64,000 nt of DNA from Saccharopolyspora hordei (lineage in GTDB: Bacteria; Actinomycetota; Actinomycetes; Mycobacteriales; Pseudonocardiaceae), in assembly GCF_013410345.1 (NCBI RefSeq), contig NZ_JACCFJ010000001.1, forward strand, positions 3,323,001 to 3,387,000, in the 5' to 3' direction. Shown in pieces: positions 1 through 7,928 of the stretch (position 1 is the first letter of the stretch; every line of letters begins with the position of its first letter). Position numbers and translations under genes: made by a program. The notes beneath the pieces were generated by a model. That model did not search any database. It was not told the DNA's origin and saw only the letters and a program-made list of their open reading frames with translations.

Positions 1-554
1 CGCCGCGCCTCGTCCTGCCACGCGGCCAGCTCGTGCTCCAGCGGCGGCACGACGGGGGTCGGCTCGGGGTCCTGCCACACCTGCTCGGCCACCAGCTCGC
101 ACCCGTAGCGGGCGGCGGCGTCGAACGCGAAGCGCAGCGCCCCGCGGCTGTGCGGGGAGCCGTCCAGCCCGACCACCACCGGTCCGCTGCTGCGGTGGGT
201 CCGGACGACCACCACCGGGCACCGCGCGTGCCGGGCGACCTCGGCGCTGACCGACCCCAGCAGCGTCGCGGCCAGCTGGCCCCGCCCGCGCGAGCCGATC
301 GCGACCAGCTCCGCGTCCTGGGAGAGCCGGACCAGCACCTCCGCGGGGTCGCCGCGCGCGACCTCCGCCGTCGCCCCCAGCCGCTCGGCGAGCGGGCCGA
401 CGGTGTCCCGCGCCTCGTCCTCCGCGAGCCGGCTCCCGGCGACCACCACGAACAGCGCCGGCCCGGCGTGCCGGACCCCGGCCTCCGCGGCGCCCCACTC
501 GGCGGCCGCCAGCGACTCCGCCGACCCGTCCACGCCCACGACCACGCGTCCCAT
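1..554 (-). CDS. Universal stress protein (UspA family), 3' end outside window
   Basis: The gene starts at an ATG at 552-554 preceded by a strong GGAGGAGG ribosome site and runs off the left edge, so about 184 residues are visible. The N-terminus (MGRVVVGVDGS) is the first Usp strand and loop. A GSRGRG stretch followed by LLGSVS and CPVVVVR matches the ATP-binding G-2x-G-9x-G(S/T) motif that closes a Usp domain. A second domain then begins (VVVGLDGSPHS), so this is a tandem-domain Usp. It lies 56 bases downstream of the GH65 gene on the same strand and probably belongs to that operon. Tandem Usp proteins of this type are dormancy-regulon members in mycobacteria; a role in hypoxia or stationary phase here is inference. 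Confidence 0.9.
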   Translation of the reverse strand, partial: MGRVVVGVDGSAESLAAAEWGAAEAGVRHAGPALFVVVAGSRLAEDEARDTVGPLAERLGATAEVARGDPAEVLVRLSQDAELVAIGSRGRGQLAATLLGSVSAEVARHARCPVVVVRTHRSSGPVVVGLDGSPHSRGALRFAFDAAARYGCELVAEQVWQDPEPTPVVPPLEHELAAWQDEAR

Positions 555-609
555 CGGACCTCCTCCGCTGCCGACTCCCCCTCGGGTACCCGCCTCGGCG
601 CGGCCGCGG

Positions 610-3027
610 TCACGCCTCCTCCCACGGCCGCTGCTCGTGGGAGAACCACGCGGTCTCCCCGGGACCCAACCGGACGGTCCGGGACCCGCAGGTGCAGGTG
701 ATGGGCGTGCGGGTGGGGCCGGGCGCGGTCCGCACCGTCGCGCTGCGGCCGGTGACGGTGATGGTGAGCGGCTGGCCCCGGTACTGGATGCTCAGCTCCA
801 TCTCGCCGAGCTCGGTCGGCCACAGCGGGTCGAGCCGCAGCACGCCGCCGGTGACCTCGATGCCGGCGAAGCAGCGCTGCAGCAGGTCCACGCTGCCGGC
901 CATGGCCCCGAGGTGGACGCCCTCGCGGGTGGTGCCGCGCTGGGTGTCGTGCAGGTCCGCGGCCAGCGCGTGGTCGAAGAACTCCAGCGCCCGCTGCCGC
1001 CGGCTGCGCGCGAGGACCCAGGCGTGCACCACCGCGCTGAGCGTCGACCCGTGGCAGGTGCGCTGCAGGTAGTGCTCGATGTTCTTCGGGATGGTGTCGG
1101 GCCGCATCGGGTAGCCGAGCCCGCCGAGCACGTCCGCCAGCTCCTCCGCCGACAGCAGGTAGAACAGCATCAGCACGTCGGCCTGCTTGGAGGCCTGGTA
1201 GCGGTTGGGGTCGTCGCCCTCGGCCTCCAGGATGCGGTCCAGCCGCTGGATGTCGCCGTAGCGCCGACGGTAGCCCTCCCAGTCCAGCTCGGCCAGCCGC
1301 TCGTAGCCCTCGAACTGGCTGATGATCCCGTCGCCGTGGAACGGCACGAACATCCGCTGCGCGATCCGCTTCCACCGGTCGACCTCGCCGTGACGCAGGT
1401 CGAGCTGCTCGACGAGCTCGTGGCGCCGGTCGGCGGGCAGCTCGCGCAGCACCTGCGCGGCGGTGCGGCACAACCAGGCGGTCATGACGTTGGTGTAGGC
1501 GTTGTTGTCGATCCCCTGCGCCGCCCGGCCCGGGTAGCCGGTGTGGTACTCGTCCGGACCGACGACGCCGCGGATGACGTAGCGGTCCCGGCTCCGGTCG
1601 TAGCGGGCCAGCGACGCGAAGAACCGGGTGATCTCCAGCAGCACCTCGGCGCCGTGCTCGCTGAGGAACTCCTCGTCGCCCGTGGCCCGGTAGTAGTGGT
1701 GCACGTTGTGCGCGATGGCGATGCCGACGTGGCGCTGCAGGTGCGTGTGGTCGGGCAGCCAGCGCCCCGAACGCGGGTTCAGGTGCACGGTCTGGCTCTC
1801 CTCCCGGCCGTTGCTGCCGCTCTGCCACGGGAACATCGCCCCGCGCAGCCCGGCTTCCGCGGCGGCGCGCCGCGCCCGGTCGAGCCGGCGGTAGCGGTAC
1901 ATCAGCAGCGACCGCGCCAGCTGGGGGCGGCGCAGCGTGAGGGTGGGCAGCACGAACAGCTCGTCCCAGAACACGTGCCCGCGGTAGGCCTCGCCGTGCA
2001 GCCCGCGCGCGGGCACCCCGACGTCGAGGTCGGCGGTGTGCGGCGAGATCGTCTGCAGCAGGTGGAACAGGTGCAGTTGCACGGCCCGCTGCGCGCCCTC
2101 GCTGGTCGACAGTCCGCAGTGGAACTCGCGGTGCAGCCGTGCCCAGGCCAGGGCGTGCGACCGGCGCAGCTCGTCGAACCCGGGGGCGCAGCGCACCCGG
2201 TCCACGACCTCGCTGACCGGTTCGGTGGTGGCCGCGTCGCGCGAGGTGTGCAGCGCGGCGACCTTCTCCACCTGCGCCTCGGACCGCCGGGTGAGGTCGA
2301 GGTCGATGTCGTGCGCGATGAGCTCGTCCTGCTGGAGCAGGGTGCGCGCGGCGTCGAGCGGCGCCCCGTCGGCGAACACCCGGGTGCGCGTGGCCTCGGC
2401 GATGTGGATGCCGGACTGCGAGGTGCGCGCGTGCAGCACCACGGTGTCCGGTGTGGACTCGAACGCCCGGTGGCCGGTGAGGTGCTTGCCGTTGAGCGCG
2501 CGGTAGCGCTCGACCCCGCTGTTGGTCACCCGCCCGTCGATGCCGGAGCGGACCGTGACCCGCCCGGACCAGTCCTCGGCCACCAGCGCGGTGTCCAGCC
2601 CGGCCAGGTGCGGATCACCGAGGTGCACGAACCGGCGCTGCACGACACCGGTGGTGCGGCCCCGCTCGTCGCGGAACCGCACGCGCCGCACCAGGATCCC
2701 GCGCTCGAGGTCGAGCTCCTGCTCGTGGTCGAGCACCTCGGTGCGCCGCAGGTCGAACCACGGCCCGCCGTCGATGCGGAAGGTCAGCAGCAGCCAGTTC
2801 GGCGCGTTGACCAGCGACTCGTCTTCGACCTCCCGGCCCGCGACCTCGCTGCGGAGCCGGTTGTAGCAGCCGGCGACGTAGGTGCCCGGGTAGTGCACGT
2901 CGTCGGCGGTGGACTCCGGGGCCGCGCCGCGGGTGGCGAAGAAGCCGTTGCCCAGCGCGCACAGCGCTTCCCGGCGACCCTCGTCGGCCGGGTCGAAGCC
3001 GGAGAACACGACCTGCCACACGCTCAC
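610..3027 (-). CDS. GH65 family disaccharide phosphorylase (trehalose/maltose/kojibiose type)
   Basis: The 805-residue protein has the full GH65 layout: an N-terminal beta-sandwich, then an (alpha/alpha)6 barrel with FWDELFVLP (about 353-361), the general acid Glu493 in GPDEYH, and the phosphate/substrate motif KQADVLM (614-620). GH65 enzymes cleave an alpha-linked glucose disaccharide with phosphate to beta-glucose-1-phosphate and glucose. Trehalose, maltose and kojibiose enzymes cannot be separated by eye. The GTG start follows GGGAG. The upstream gene (25 bases away) contains a beta-phosphoglucomutase-like domain that would convert the product to glucose-6-phosphate, which supports a phosphorylase rather than a hydrolase. 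In Mycobacterium tuberculosis the same modules form one long protein, OtsB1. Confidence 0.88.
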   Translation of the reverse strand: MSVWQVVFSGFDPADEGRREALCALGNGFFATRGAAPESTADDVHYPGTYVAGCYNRLRSEVAGREVEDESLVNAPNWLLLTFRIDGGPWFDLRRTEVLDHEQELDLERGILVRRVRFRDERGRTTGVVQRRFVHLGDPHLAGLDTALVAEDWSGRVTVRSGIDGRVTNSGVERYRALNGKHLTGHRAFESTPDTVVLHARTSQSGIHIAEATRTRVFADGAPLDAARTLLQQDELIAHDIDLDLTRRSEAQVEKVAALHTSRDAATTEPVSEVVDRVRCAPGFDELRRSHALAWARLHREFHCGLSTSEGAQRAVQLHLFHLLQTISPHTADLDVGVPARGLHGEAYRGHVFWDELFVLPTLTLRRPQLARSLLMYRYRRLDRARRAAAEAGLRGAMFPWQSGSNGREESQTVHLNPRSGRWLPDHTHLQRHVGIAIAHNVHHYYRATGDEEFLSEHGAEVLLEITRFFASLARYDRSRDRYVIRGVVGPDEYHTGYPGRAAQGIDNNAYTNVMTAWLCRTAAQVLRELPADRRHELVEQLDLRHGEVDRWKRIAQRMFVPFHGDGIISQFEGYERLAELDWEGYRRRYGDIQRLDRILEAEGDDPNRYQASKQADVLMLFYLLSAEELADVLGGLGYPMRPDTIPKNIEHYLQRTCHGSTLSAVVHAWVLARSRRQRALEFFDHALAADLHDTQRGTTREGVHLGAMAGSVDLLQRCFAGIEVTGGVLRLDPLWPTELGEMELSIQYRGQPLTITVTGRSATVRTAPGPTRTPITCTCGSRTVRLGPGETAWFSHEQRPWEEA

Positions 3028-3052
3028 CGCGGGCTCCCGGACGACCGGCGGG

Positions 3053-4612
3053 TCACCGCGGCCTCCCCGCGAGCCGGGACAGCAGCTCGATCAACGGGCC
3101 GGTGCCCGCGACGCTGACGTGCGCCCAGGTCAGGCGGTCACCGTGCTCGGGGCTGAGCACGACGACGCCCAGCCCCTCGTCGTGGACCTCCTGCAGCGCG
3201 TCCTCGTCGGTGTAGTCGTCACCCGCGTAGACCGGCACGAGCCCCGGGTCGGTGAGCCCGGCCTGCTCCAGCAACCAGCGCAGCGCGCGGCCCTTGTTCC
3301 AGTCGATGTCGGGCAGCAGCTCGACCACCTTGCGGCCGTGCGCCACCCGCAGTCCCGGCAGCTGCGCACCGACCTGCTGCGCGGTGGTGATGACGTGGTC
3401 GACCTCCTCCGGCCGCACGTTGCGGTAGTGCACGGCCAGCGAGAAGCGCTTGCGGTCGACCAGCGCGCCCGCCACGCCCGCGACCTGGGCGGACAGGCAC
3501 TGCTCCGCGGCGTCGAGGTCGGGCAGCGCGGCTTCGCCGGCCCGCTGCGCGATCGGCTCGCCGCCGGGCCCGGCCAGCTCGAACCCGTGGCTGCCCGCGC
3601 ACCACACCCCTTCGAGCCGCACCTTGCTGCGCACGTCCCGCAGGTCGCGGCCGCTGATCACGCCCACCGGGCAGTGCCGGGCCAGGTCCTGCAGCGCGGT
3701 GCGGGTCGACACCGACAGCGAGACCTTCGCCGGGTCCTCCTGGATCGGGGCGAGGGTGCCGTCGAAGTCCAGCAGCAGCACGGGGCGCCGGCCGCGCACG
3801 CGCGCGGCGACGGTGTCCCAGTGCTCCAGCCCGTCGGGGACCTCCGAGAGCCGCCGCTGCCCGGACGCGGCGACGACCACCTCGGCCAGGCTGGGCACCA
3901 CCACGTCCGCCCCGGCTTCGACCAGCGCGCTCGGCGCACCGGTCCGGGCCACGCCGAGGACCAGCGCGAAGCCCCCGGCGCGGGCGGCCGCGATCCCGGC
4001 CTCGGCGTCCTCGACGACCACCGAGCGCGACGGCTCCGCGCCGAGCCGGCGGGCCGCCTCCAGCAGCAGCGCGGGATCGGGCTTGCCGGGCAGCCCCAGC
4101 TCCGCCGCCACGACGCCGTCGACGCGGACGTCGAACGCGTCGGCGAGGCCGGCCCGGGCGAGCACGCGGGCGCAGTTCCGGCTCGCGGAGACCACCGCCG
4201 TCGCGATGCCGCCGCGGTGCAGCGACTCCACGAGCCGCACGGCGTCCGGGAACGCCTCGACGCCCTCCTCGTCGACGGCGGCCGCGAACTGCTCGTCCTT
4301 GAGCGCGCCCAGCCCGTGGGCGGTCTCCGCCCCGGGGGCGTCGGTGGCGTCCCCGCGGGGCAACCAGATCCCGCGGGCGCGCAAGAAGTCCAGCACGCCG
4401 TCCACCCGCGACTTGCCGTCGACGTGGTGCCGGTAGTCGGCGTCGGTGAACGGGCCGTGGTCCTCCGCCGGGTTCGACGGGCGCTCGGCCAGGTACCGGT
4501 CGAACACGCGCTTCCAGGCCGTCGCGTGCAGGCGCGCGGTGTCGGTCAACACCCCGTCCAGGTCGAACAGCACTGCGCGGTGGCGGTTCGGGTCGATGAA
4601 GGTCGCGACCAT
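3053..4612 (-). CDS. otsB: Beta-phosphoglucomutase-like HAD domain fused to trehalose-6-phosphate phosphatase
   Basis: The protein has 519 residues and two HAD units. The N-terminal unit opens with FDLDGVLTDT (Asp17/Asp19) followed by H-x-x-AWK, the beta-phosphoglucomutase signature, and continues through VVEDAEAGI. The C-terminal unit has LLLDFDGTLAP (Asp282/Asp284), ISGRDLRDV and GDDYTDEDA, typical of OtsB-type trehalose-6-phosphate phosphatase. The ATG at 4612 was chosen because it follows TGGAG and directly precedes the first domain; a longer frame from 4702 overlaps the end of the upstream gene. Together with the GH65 gene the set would connect trehalose-6-phosphate, trehalose and glucose-6-phosphate. 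The split architecture compared with mycobacterial OtsB1 is noteworthy. Confidence 0.87.
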   Translation of the reverse strand: MVATFIDPNRHRAVLFDLDGVLTDTARLHATAWKRVFDRYLAERPSNPAEDHGPFTDADYRHHVDGKSRVDGVLDFLRARGIWLPRGDATDAPGAETAHGLGALKDEQFAAAVDEEGVEAFPDAVRLVESLHRGGIATAVVSASRNCARVLARAGLADAFDVRVDGVVAAELGLPGKPDPALLLEAARRLGAEPSRSVVVEDAEAGIAAARAGGFALVLGVARTGAPSALVEAGADVVVPSLAEVVVAASGQRRLSEVPDGLEHWDTVAARVRGRRPVLLLDFDGTLAPIQEDPAKVSLSVSTRTALQDLARHCPVGVISGRDLRDVRSKVRLEGVWCAGSHGFELAGPGGEPIAQRAGEAALPDLDAAEQCLSAQVAGVAGALVDRKRFSLAVHYRNVRPEEVDHVITTAQQVGAQLPGLRVAHGRKVVELLPDIDWNKGRALRWLLEQAGLTDPGLVPVYAGDDYTDEDALQEVHDEGLGVVVLSPEHGDRLTWAHVSVAGTGPLIELLSRLAGRPR

Positions 4613-4677
4613 GGCGGCTCCACGAGCGAGGTGCTCGCGGAGTACCCAGATCGTCGACCGTTCCCACCCACGTCCGG

Positions 4678-5883
4678 TCAGCGGTGCTGCCCGGGGTACC
4701 ACCAGCCCGGGGGCGGCGGACGGTGGTCCGGCTCCCAGCTGAGGTCGGCGCTGGCGGGCAGCGACGCGGTGAGGCTGTGGTCGGCCAGCACGCGGGCGAT
4801 GTCGGAGGGCGCGACGATGCCGTGGAGCCGACCGCCCGCGCAGACGAGGACGCGGCCCCGCGCGGCCCCGGACAGCCGCGGCAGGACCAGCGCCAGGGAC
4901 TCACCGGGTTCGGCCGTGGTGACCTCCTCCAGCGGTTCGGCCACCTGGATGACCGCGGTCGTCGCGCGCTCGTGCTCCGGCACGGCGCGCAGGCGGTCCA
5001 GGGTCACCGCGCCGCGCACCTGGCCGCGCGAGTCGACCACCGGCAGCACCGGGTGCCGGTGCGACGCGGCGGGGTCGCGCGAGGACTGCGCCACCGACTG
5101 CTCCGCGGCCGCGGTCTCGACCGGGCTGGACATCACGTCGGCCACCGCGACCCCGGCCAGGGCGAGGCCGGTGCGGGCCTGCCGCTCCTCGGCGGCCGCC
5201 GTGTTCACCACGAACAGGCCGAGCAGCACCCACCACACCCCGGCGGCGCTGCGCATCAGCACCTCGACGACCCCGGCGGTGATCAGCAGGAACCCGAAGC
5301 CGCGGCCCGCCCACGCCGACCACACCGCGGCGCGGAACCGGTCGCCGCGCCACGCCCACAGCACGGCCCGCAGCACCCGCCCGCCGTCGAGCGGCGCCGC
5401 CGGGACCAGGTTGAACACCGCCAGCACGGCGTTGAGCACCGCCAGGTAGCTCAGCACCGCCACGACCAGCTCGTCGGCGCCGAACCGGATCGCCGCCACG
5501 ACGCCCGCGCCGAGCACCAGCGCGAGCGCCGCGCTGGAGGCCGGGCCGACCGCCGCGATCCGGAAGTCCGCGCCCGCGCTGCGCGCCTCCCCGCGCAACC
5601 GGGCCACCCCGCCGAGCAGCCACAGGGTGATGCCGGCGACCGCGACGCCGTTGCGCCGGGCGACGACCGCGTGCGCCAGCTCGTGCACCAGCACCGAGCA
5701 GACCAGCAGCACGGCGGCGGCGGTCCCGCAGACCGCGTAGGCGATCGGCGAGCGACCGGGCATCTCGGTGGGCAGCACGAACCCGCCGAGGCCGACCGCC
5801 ACCAGCGCGACGATGCCGAGCACGCTCCAGTGCAGGCCGATCCGCACCCCGGCGAACCGCCCGACCGGAACCGTCTCCTTCAC
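4678..5883 (-). CDS. Site-2 protease (M50, Rip3-like) with C-terminal CBS domains
   Basis: This is an integral membrane metalloprotease of 401 residues when started at GTG 5883, which has GGGAGG six bases upstream; an in-frame ATG at 5925 is the alternative. The zinc site HELAH (about 67-71) lies in the second membrane segment and the third ligand motif NLVPAAPLDGGR near 153-164. The last 140 residues form a CBS pair likely to sense nucleotides. The family cleaves membrane-bound substrates such as anti-sigma factors. The gene heads a minus-strand run with the phosphatase, phosphorylase and Usp genes, and is divergent from an Rv1733c-like gene. Its mycobacterial relative Rv2625c belongs to the DosR regulon. 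Confidence 0.88.
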   Translation of the reverse strand: MKETVPVGRFAGVRIGLHWSVLGIVALVAVGLGGFVLPTEMPGRSPIAYAVCGTAAAVLLVCSVLVHELAHAVVARRNGVAVAGITLWLLGGVARLRGEARSAGADFRIAAVGPASSAALALVLGAGVVAAIRFGADELVVAVLSYLAVLNAVLAVFNLVPAAPLDGGRVLRAVLWAWRGDRFRAAVWSAWAGRGFGFLLITAGVVEVLMRSAAGVWWVLLGLFVVNTAAAEERQARTGLALAGVAVADVMSSPVETAAAEQSVAQSSRDPAASHRHPVLPVVDSRGQVRGAVTLDRLRAVPEHERATTAVIQVAEPLEEVTTAEPGESLALVLPRLSGAARGRVLVCAGGRLHGIVAPSDIARVLADHSLTASLPASADLSWEPDHRPPPPGWWYPGQHR

Positions 5884-5941
5884 CAGGCCCTCCCACCGTG
5901 CGCCCGTACCGCTCACCTCCACCATCCGGCCGAGACCGGCG

Positions 5942-5993
5942 ACGACCAAGGGCCATCGGGACCTTCCCGGGCAGCGAGCGGGACGAAGGGCCC
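5942..5993. promoter_or_regulatory. Cluster of DosR/DevR-box-like motifs in divergent promoter
   Basis: The 166-base gap between the protease (start 5883) and the membrane protein (start 6050) holds GGGACGAAGGGCCC at 5980-5993, GGGACCTTCCCGGG at 5958-5971 and the weaker ACGACCAAGGGCCA at 5942-5955. These resemble the GGGAC...GNCCC dyad bound by DosR/DevR and its actinomycete relatives. The two stronger boxes start 22 bases apart, two helical turns. The downstream gene set independently matches the mycobacterial dormancy regulon. Binding is inferred. Confidence 0.55.
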
Positions 5994-6049
5994 TTGGGCG
6001 CCCCTCGCGGACCGCACAGCCTGGAACCAACCCCGATGCAGGAGCACCC

Positions 6050-6640
6050 ATGGGCATCCGCTGGTTCGCGCGAGCGGTGGGACTGACGTCGAACCCGCTG
6101 CGGCGCCGCCGGGACACGGTGGTGGCGGCGCTGGTGCTGGGTGTGCTGCTGATCGCGCTCGTCGGCGTCCCGGTCGTCGCCGTCGTGACCGGTCGGGCGT
6201 CCTACGAGGGCAGTGCGCGCGCTGCCGAGGCCACGGCCGCCACCCGGCACCAGGTGGTGGCGACCGTGCTCACCCGGCCGATGGCCCAAGCGGTGGTGGC
6301 GAACCCCGAGGTCACCGCGCAGCGCTCCACGGCCGAGGTGCGGTGGGTCGCGGCCGACGGCGCACCGCGCACCGGGCGGGCGCCGGTCGAGCCGGGCACC
6401 GCGGTGGGCGCCGAGGTCCCGCTCTGGGTGGACGCCGCGGACCGGATCACGGCGGCGCCGCCCACCGACGACCAGCTCCGCGCCGCGGCGGTCGGGCTGG
6501 CCCTCGGCGTCGTGGTGACGGGGGAGGGGCTGTGCATGGTGCTCCTCGTCGCCGTGCGCGCCGCGGCGGACGCGCTCGCGTGCCGCGCCTGGGCGCGGGA
6601 GTGGGAGGTCGTCGGACCGCGGTGGGCGCGCCAGCCCTGA
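6050..6640 (+). CDS. Rv1733c-like two-helix membrane protein
   Basis: The 196-residue protein starts at ATG 6050 after AGGAG. It has a basic N-terminus (residues 1-21), a hydrophobic helix near 22-46, an approximately 100-residue extracytoplasmic segment, a second helix near 145-170 and a short basic tail. This is the layout of the Rv1733c family of conserved actinobacterial membrane proteins. No enzyme motif is present and the biochemical function is unknown. The mycobacterial relative is one of the most strongly DosR-induced genes and the present gene sits beside DosR-box-like repeats. The frame upstream of 6050 is not coding; it overlaps the promoter. Confidence 0.72.
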   Translation: MGIRWFARAVGLTSNPLRRRRDTVVAALVLGVLLIALVGVPVVAVVTGRASYEGSARAAEATAATRHQVVATVLTRPMAQAVVANPEVTAQRSTAEVRWVAADGAPRTGRAPVEPGTAVGAEVPLWVDAADRITAAPPTDDQLRAAAVGLALGVVVTGEGLCMVLLVAVRAAADALACRAWAREWEVVGPRWARQP

Positions 6641-6641
6641 C

Positions 6642-7391
6642 TCAGCTGCCCGTCCAGCGCGGGGAGCGCTTCGCCAGGAAGGCCGCGACCCCCTCCGCGG
6701 CGTCGGCGGAGGCCCGGGCACGCTCCTTGGCGGCGGTGGTGGCAGCCCACCTGGCCTCGTCGTCGGCGGAGCAGGCGTCCTCGACGGCCCGCAACGTCTC
6801 GCGGACCGCGACCGGGGCCTGCGCGGCGATCCGCTCGGCCACGGCGATGGCCTCGTCGAGGGCCCCGCCCGGCTCGGTCAACCGGTTGACCAGGCCGAGG
6901 TCGTACGCGCGCTGCGCCGGGAGCCGTTCCCCGGTGAGCAGCAGTTCCCGCGCGATGTTCAGCGGCAGCGCGCGCGGGGCGCGGAACAGGCCACCGCACT
7001 CGGCCACCAGGCCGAGGCCGACCTCGGGGAAGGAGAAGTGCGCGGTGCGCGAGGCGACGATCATCGTGGTGGCCAGCGCGATCTCGAACCCGCCGCCGGC
7101 CGCGGCGCCTTCCACCGCGGCGATCAGCGGCTTGCGCAACCGCCGCCCGGCGATCCCGTACGGGCCGCCGCGCGCGGTCGGCTCACCCGCCCAGACGCGG
7201 ATGTCGGTGCCCGCGGAGAAGGAGTCCGGGCCGCCGGTGAGGACCCCGGCGAGCACCGAGTCGTCGTCCTCGAAGTCGTTCAGCGCGGCGTCGAGAGCCC
7301 GGGTCATCGCGCCGTCGAAGGCGTTGCGGCGCTCCGGCCGGTCCATCGTGATGACCTGGACCGGGCCCTTCCGCTCCACACGCACGGTCAC
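6642..7391 (-). CDS. Enoyl-CoA hydratase/isomerase (crotonase) family protein
   Basis: The 249-residue protein has the normal crotonase length. Residues 44-70 contain the acyl-CoA-binding segment (SAGTDI), residues about 95-110 the oxyanion-hole stretch (AAAGGGFEIAL), and PEVGLGLVAECGG supplies one acidic catalytic position. Members hydrate, isomerise or cleave acyl-CoA thioesters, and the exact substrate cannot be assigned. The GTG start at 7391 has GGAG eight bases upstream. Only two bases separate its stop from the convergent membrane-protein gene. It follows a small minus-strand hypothetical gene by 40 bases and may be cotranscribed with it. Confidence 0.88.
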   Translation of the reverse strand: MTVRVERKGPVQVITMDRPERRNAFDGAMTRALDAALNDFEDDDSVLAGVLTGGPDSFSAGTDIRVWAGEPTARGGPYGIAGRRLRKPLIAAVEGAAAGGGFEIALATTMIVASRTAHFSFPEVGLGLVAECGGLFRAPRALPLNIARELLLTGERLPAQRAYDLGLVNRLTEPGGALDEAIAVAERIAAQAPVAVRETLRAVEDACSADDEARWAATTAAKERARASADAAEGVAAFLAKRSPRWTGS

Positions 7392-7431
7392 GGTGTCGCT
7401 CCTGTCGCTCGGCGCCGTCGATCACCGGATC

Positions 7432-7719
7432 CTAGGCGAGGCCGACCGCGTCGTCGCCCTCCGGCGCCAGGCAGAACCGGTCGTCGGTCTGCTCGCCCAG
7501 GCGGGTGCCGACGTGGCCGGGGGAGTCCTCGAGCGCGTCGAGCCGGCGGCGGATCTCGGCCTGGACGATGAGCATCTCCTGGCGGTACCGCTGCAGTGGG
7601 GCCCAGCACCGCTGTTCGAGCGCGAGGTTCATGCACGTCTCGGCGAGCTTGGCGCGGCGGTCGAGCTCGTCCAGGGAGCAGGTGGTCAGCGGCGCGGTCT
7701 GGGGCTGGAGGAAGGTCAT
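7432..7719 (-). CDS. Small hypothetical protein with helical core
   Basis: The protein has 95 residues from ATG 7719, chosen because the more N-terminal frame is Arg-rich and lacks coding character, while a GGGGTG stretch precedes this ATG. Residues 15-65 are rich in Leu, Glu and Arg with heptad-like spacing (DELDRRAKLAE, RYRQEMLIVQAEIRRRL), suggesting a two-helix hairpin or coiled coil. The C-terminal 30 residues look disordered. I do not recognise the family. Coding is supported by G/C third positions and the conserved gap to the crotonase gene downstream. Confidence 0.6.
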   Translation of the reverse strand: MTFLQPQTAPLTTCSLDELDRRAKLAETCMNLALEQRCWAPLQRYRQEMLIVQAEIRRRLDALEDSPGHVGTRLGEQTDDRFCLAPEGDDAVGLA

Positions 7720-7928
7720 GGTCACACCCCGTTCCTTCGGTGGTTGTCGGGTCTGTCGACCCCGGTGGAGGTGCTCCCACTGTGACGTCTGCCACCGGAG
7801 GAGAGGGCGAGGTGAACTACTCAATCATGGCTGCGCGATGGACCTGAGTAGCGCTCCGGGCGCTCCCCGTCCGGCACGCCCCGTAGGCTCCAGGAGGGCC
7901 GGACAGGAACGGGACGACAGGCTGCGAG

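Noticed and set aside
403-3117. Long plus-strand open frame of 904 codons opposite the GH65 gene
   Set aside because: It is Pro/Arg/Val/Gln-rich with no recognisable domain and is exactly antisense to the GH65 gene; such shadows are expected with saturated G/C third positions.
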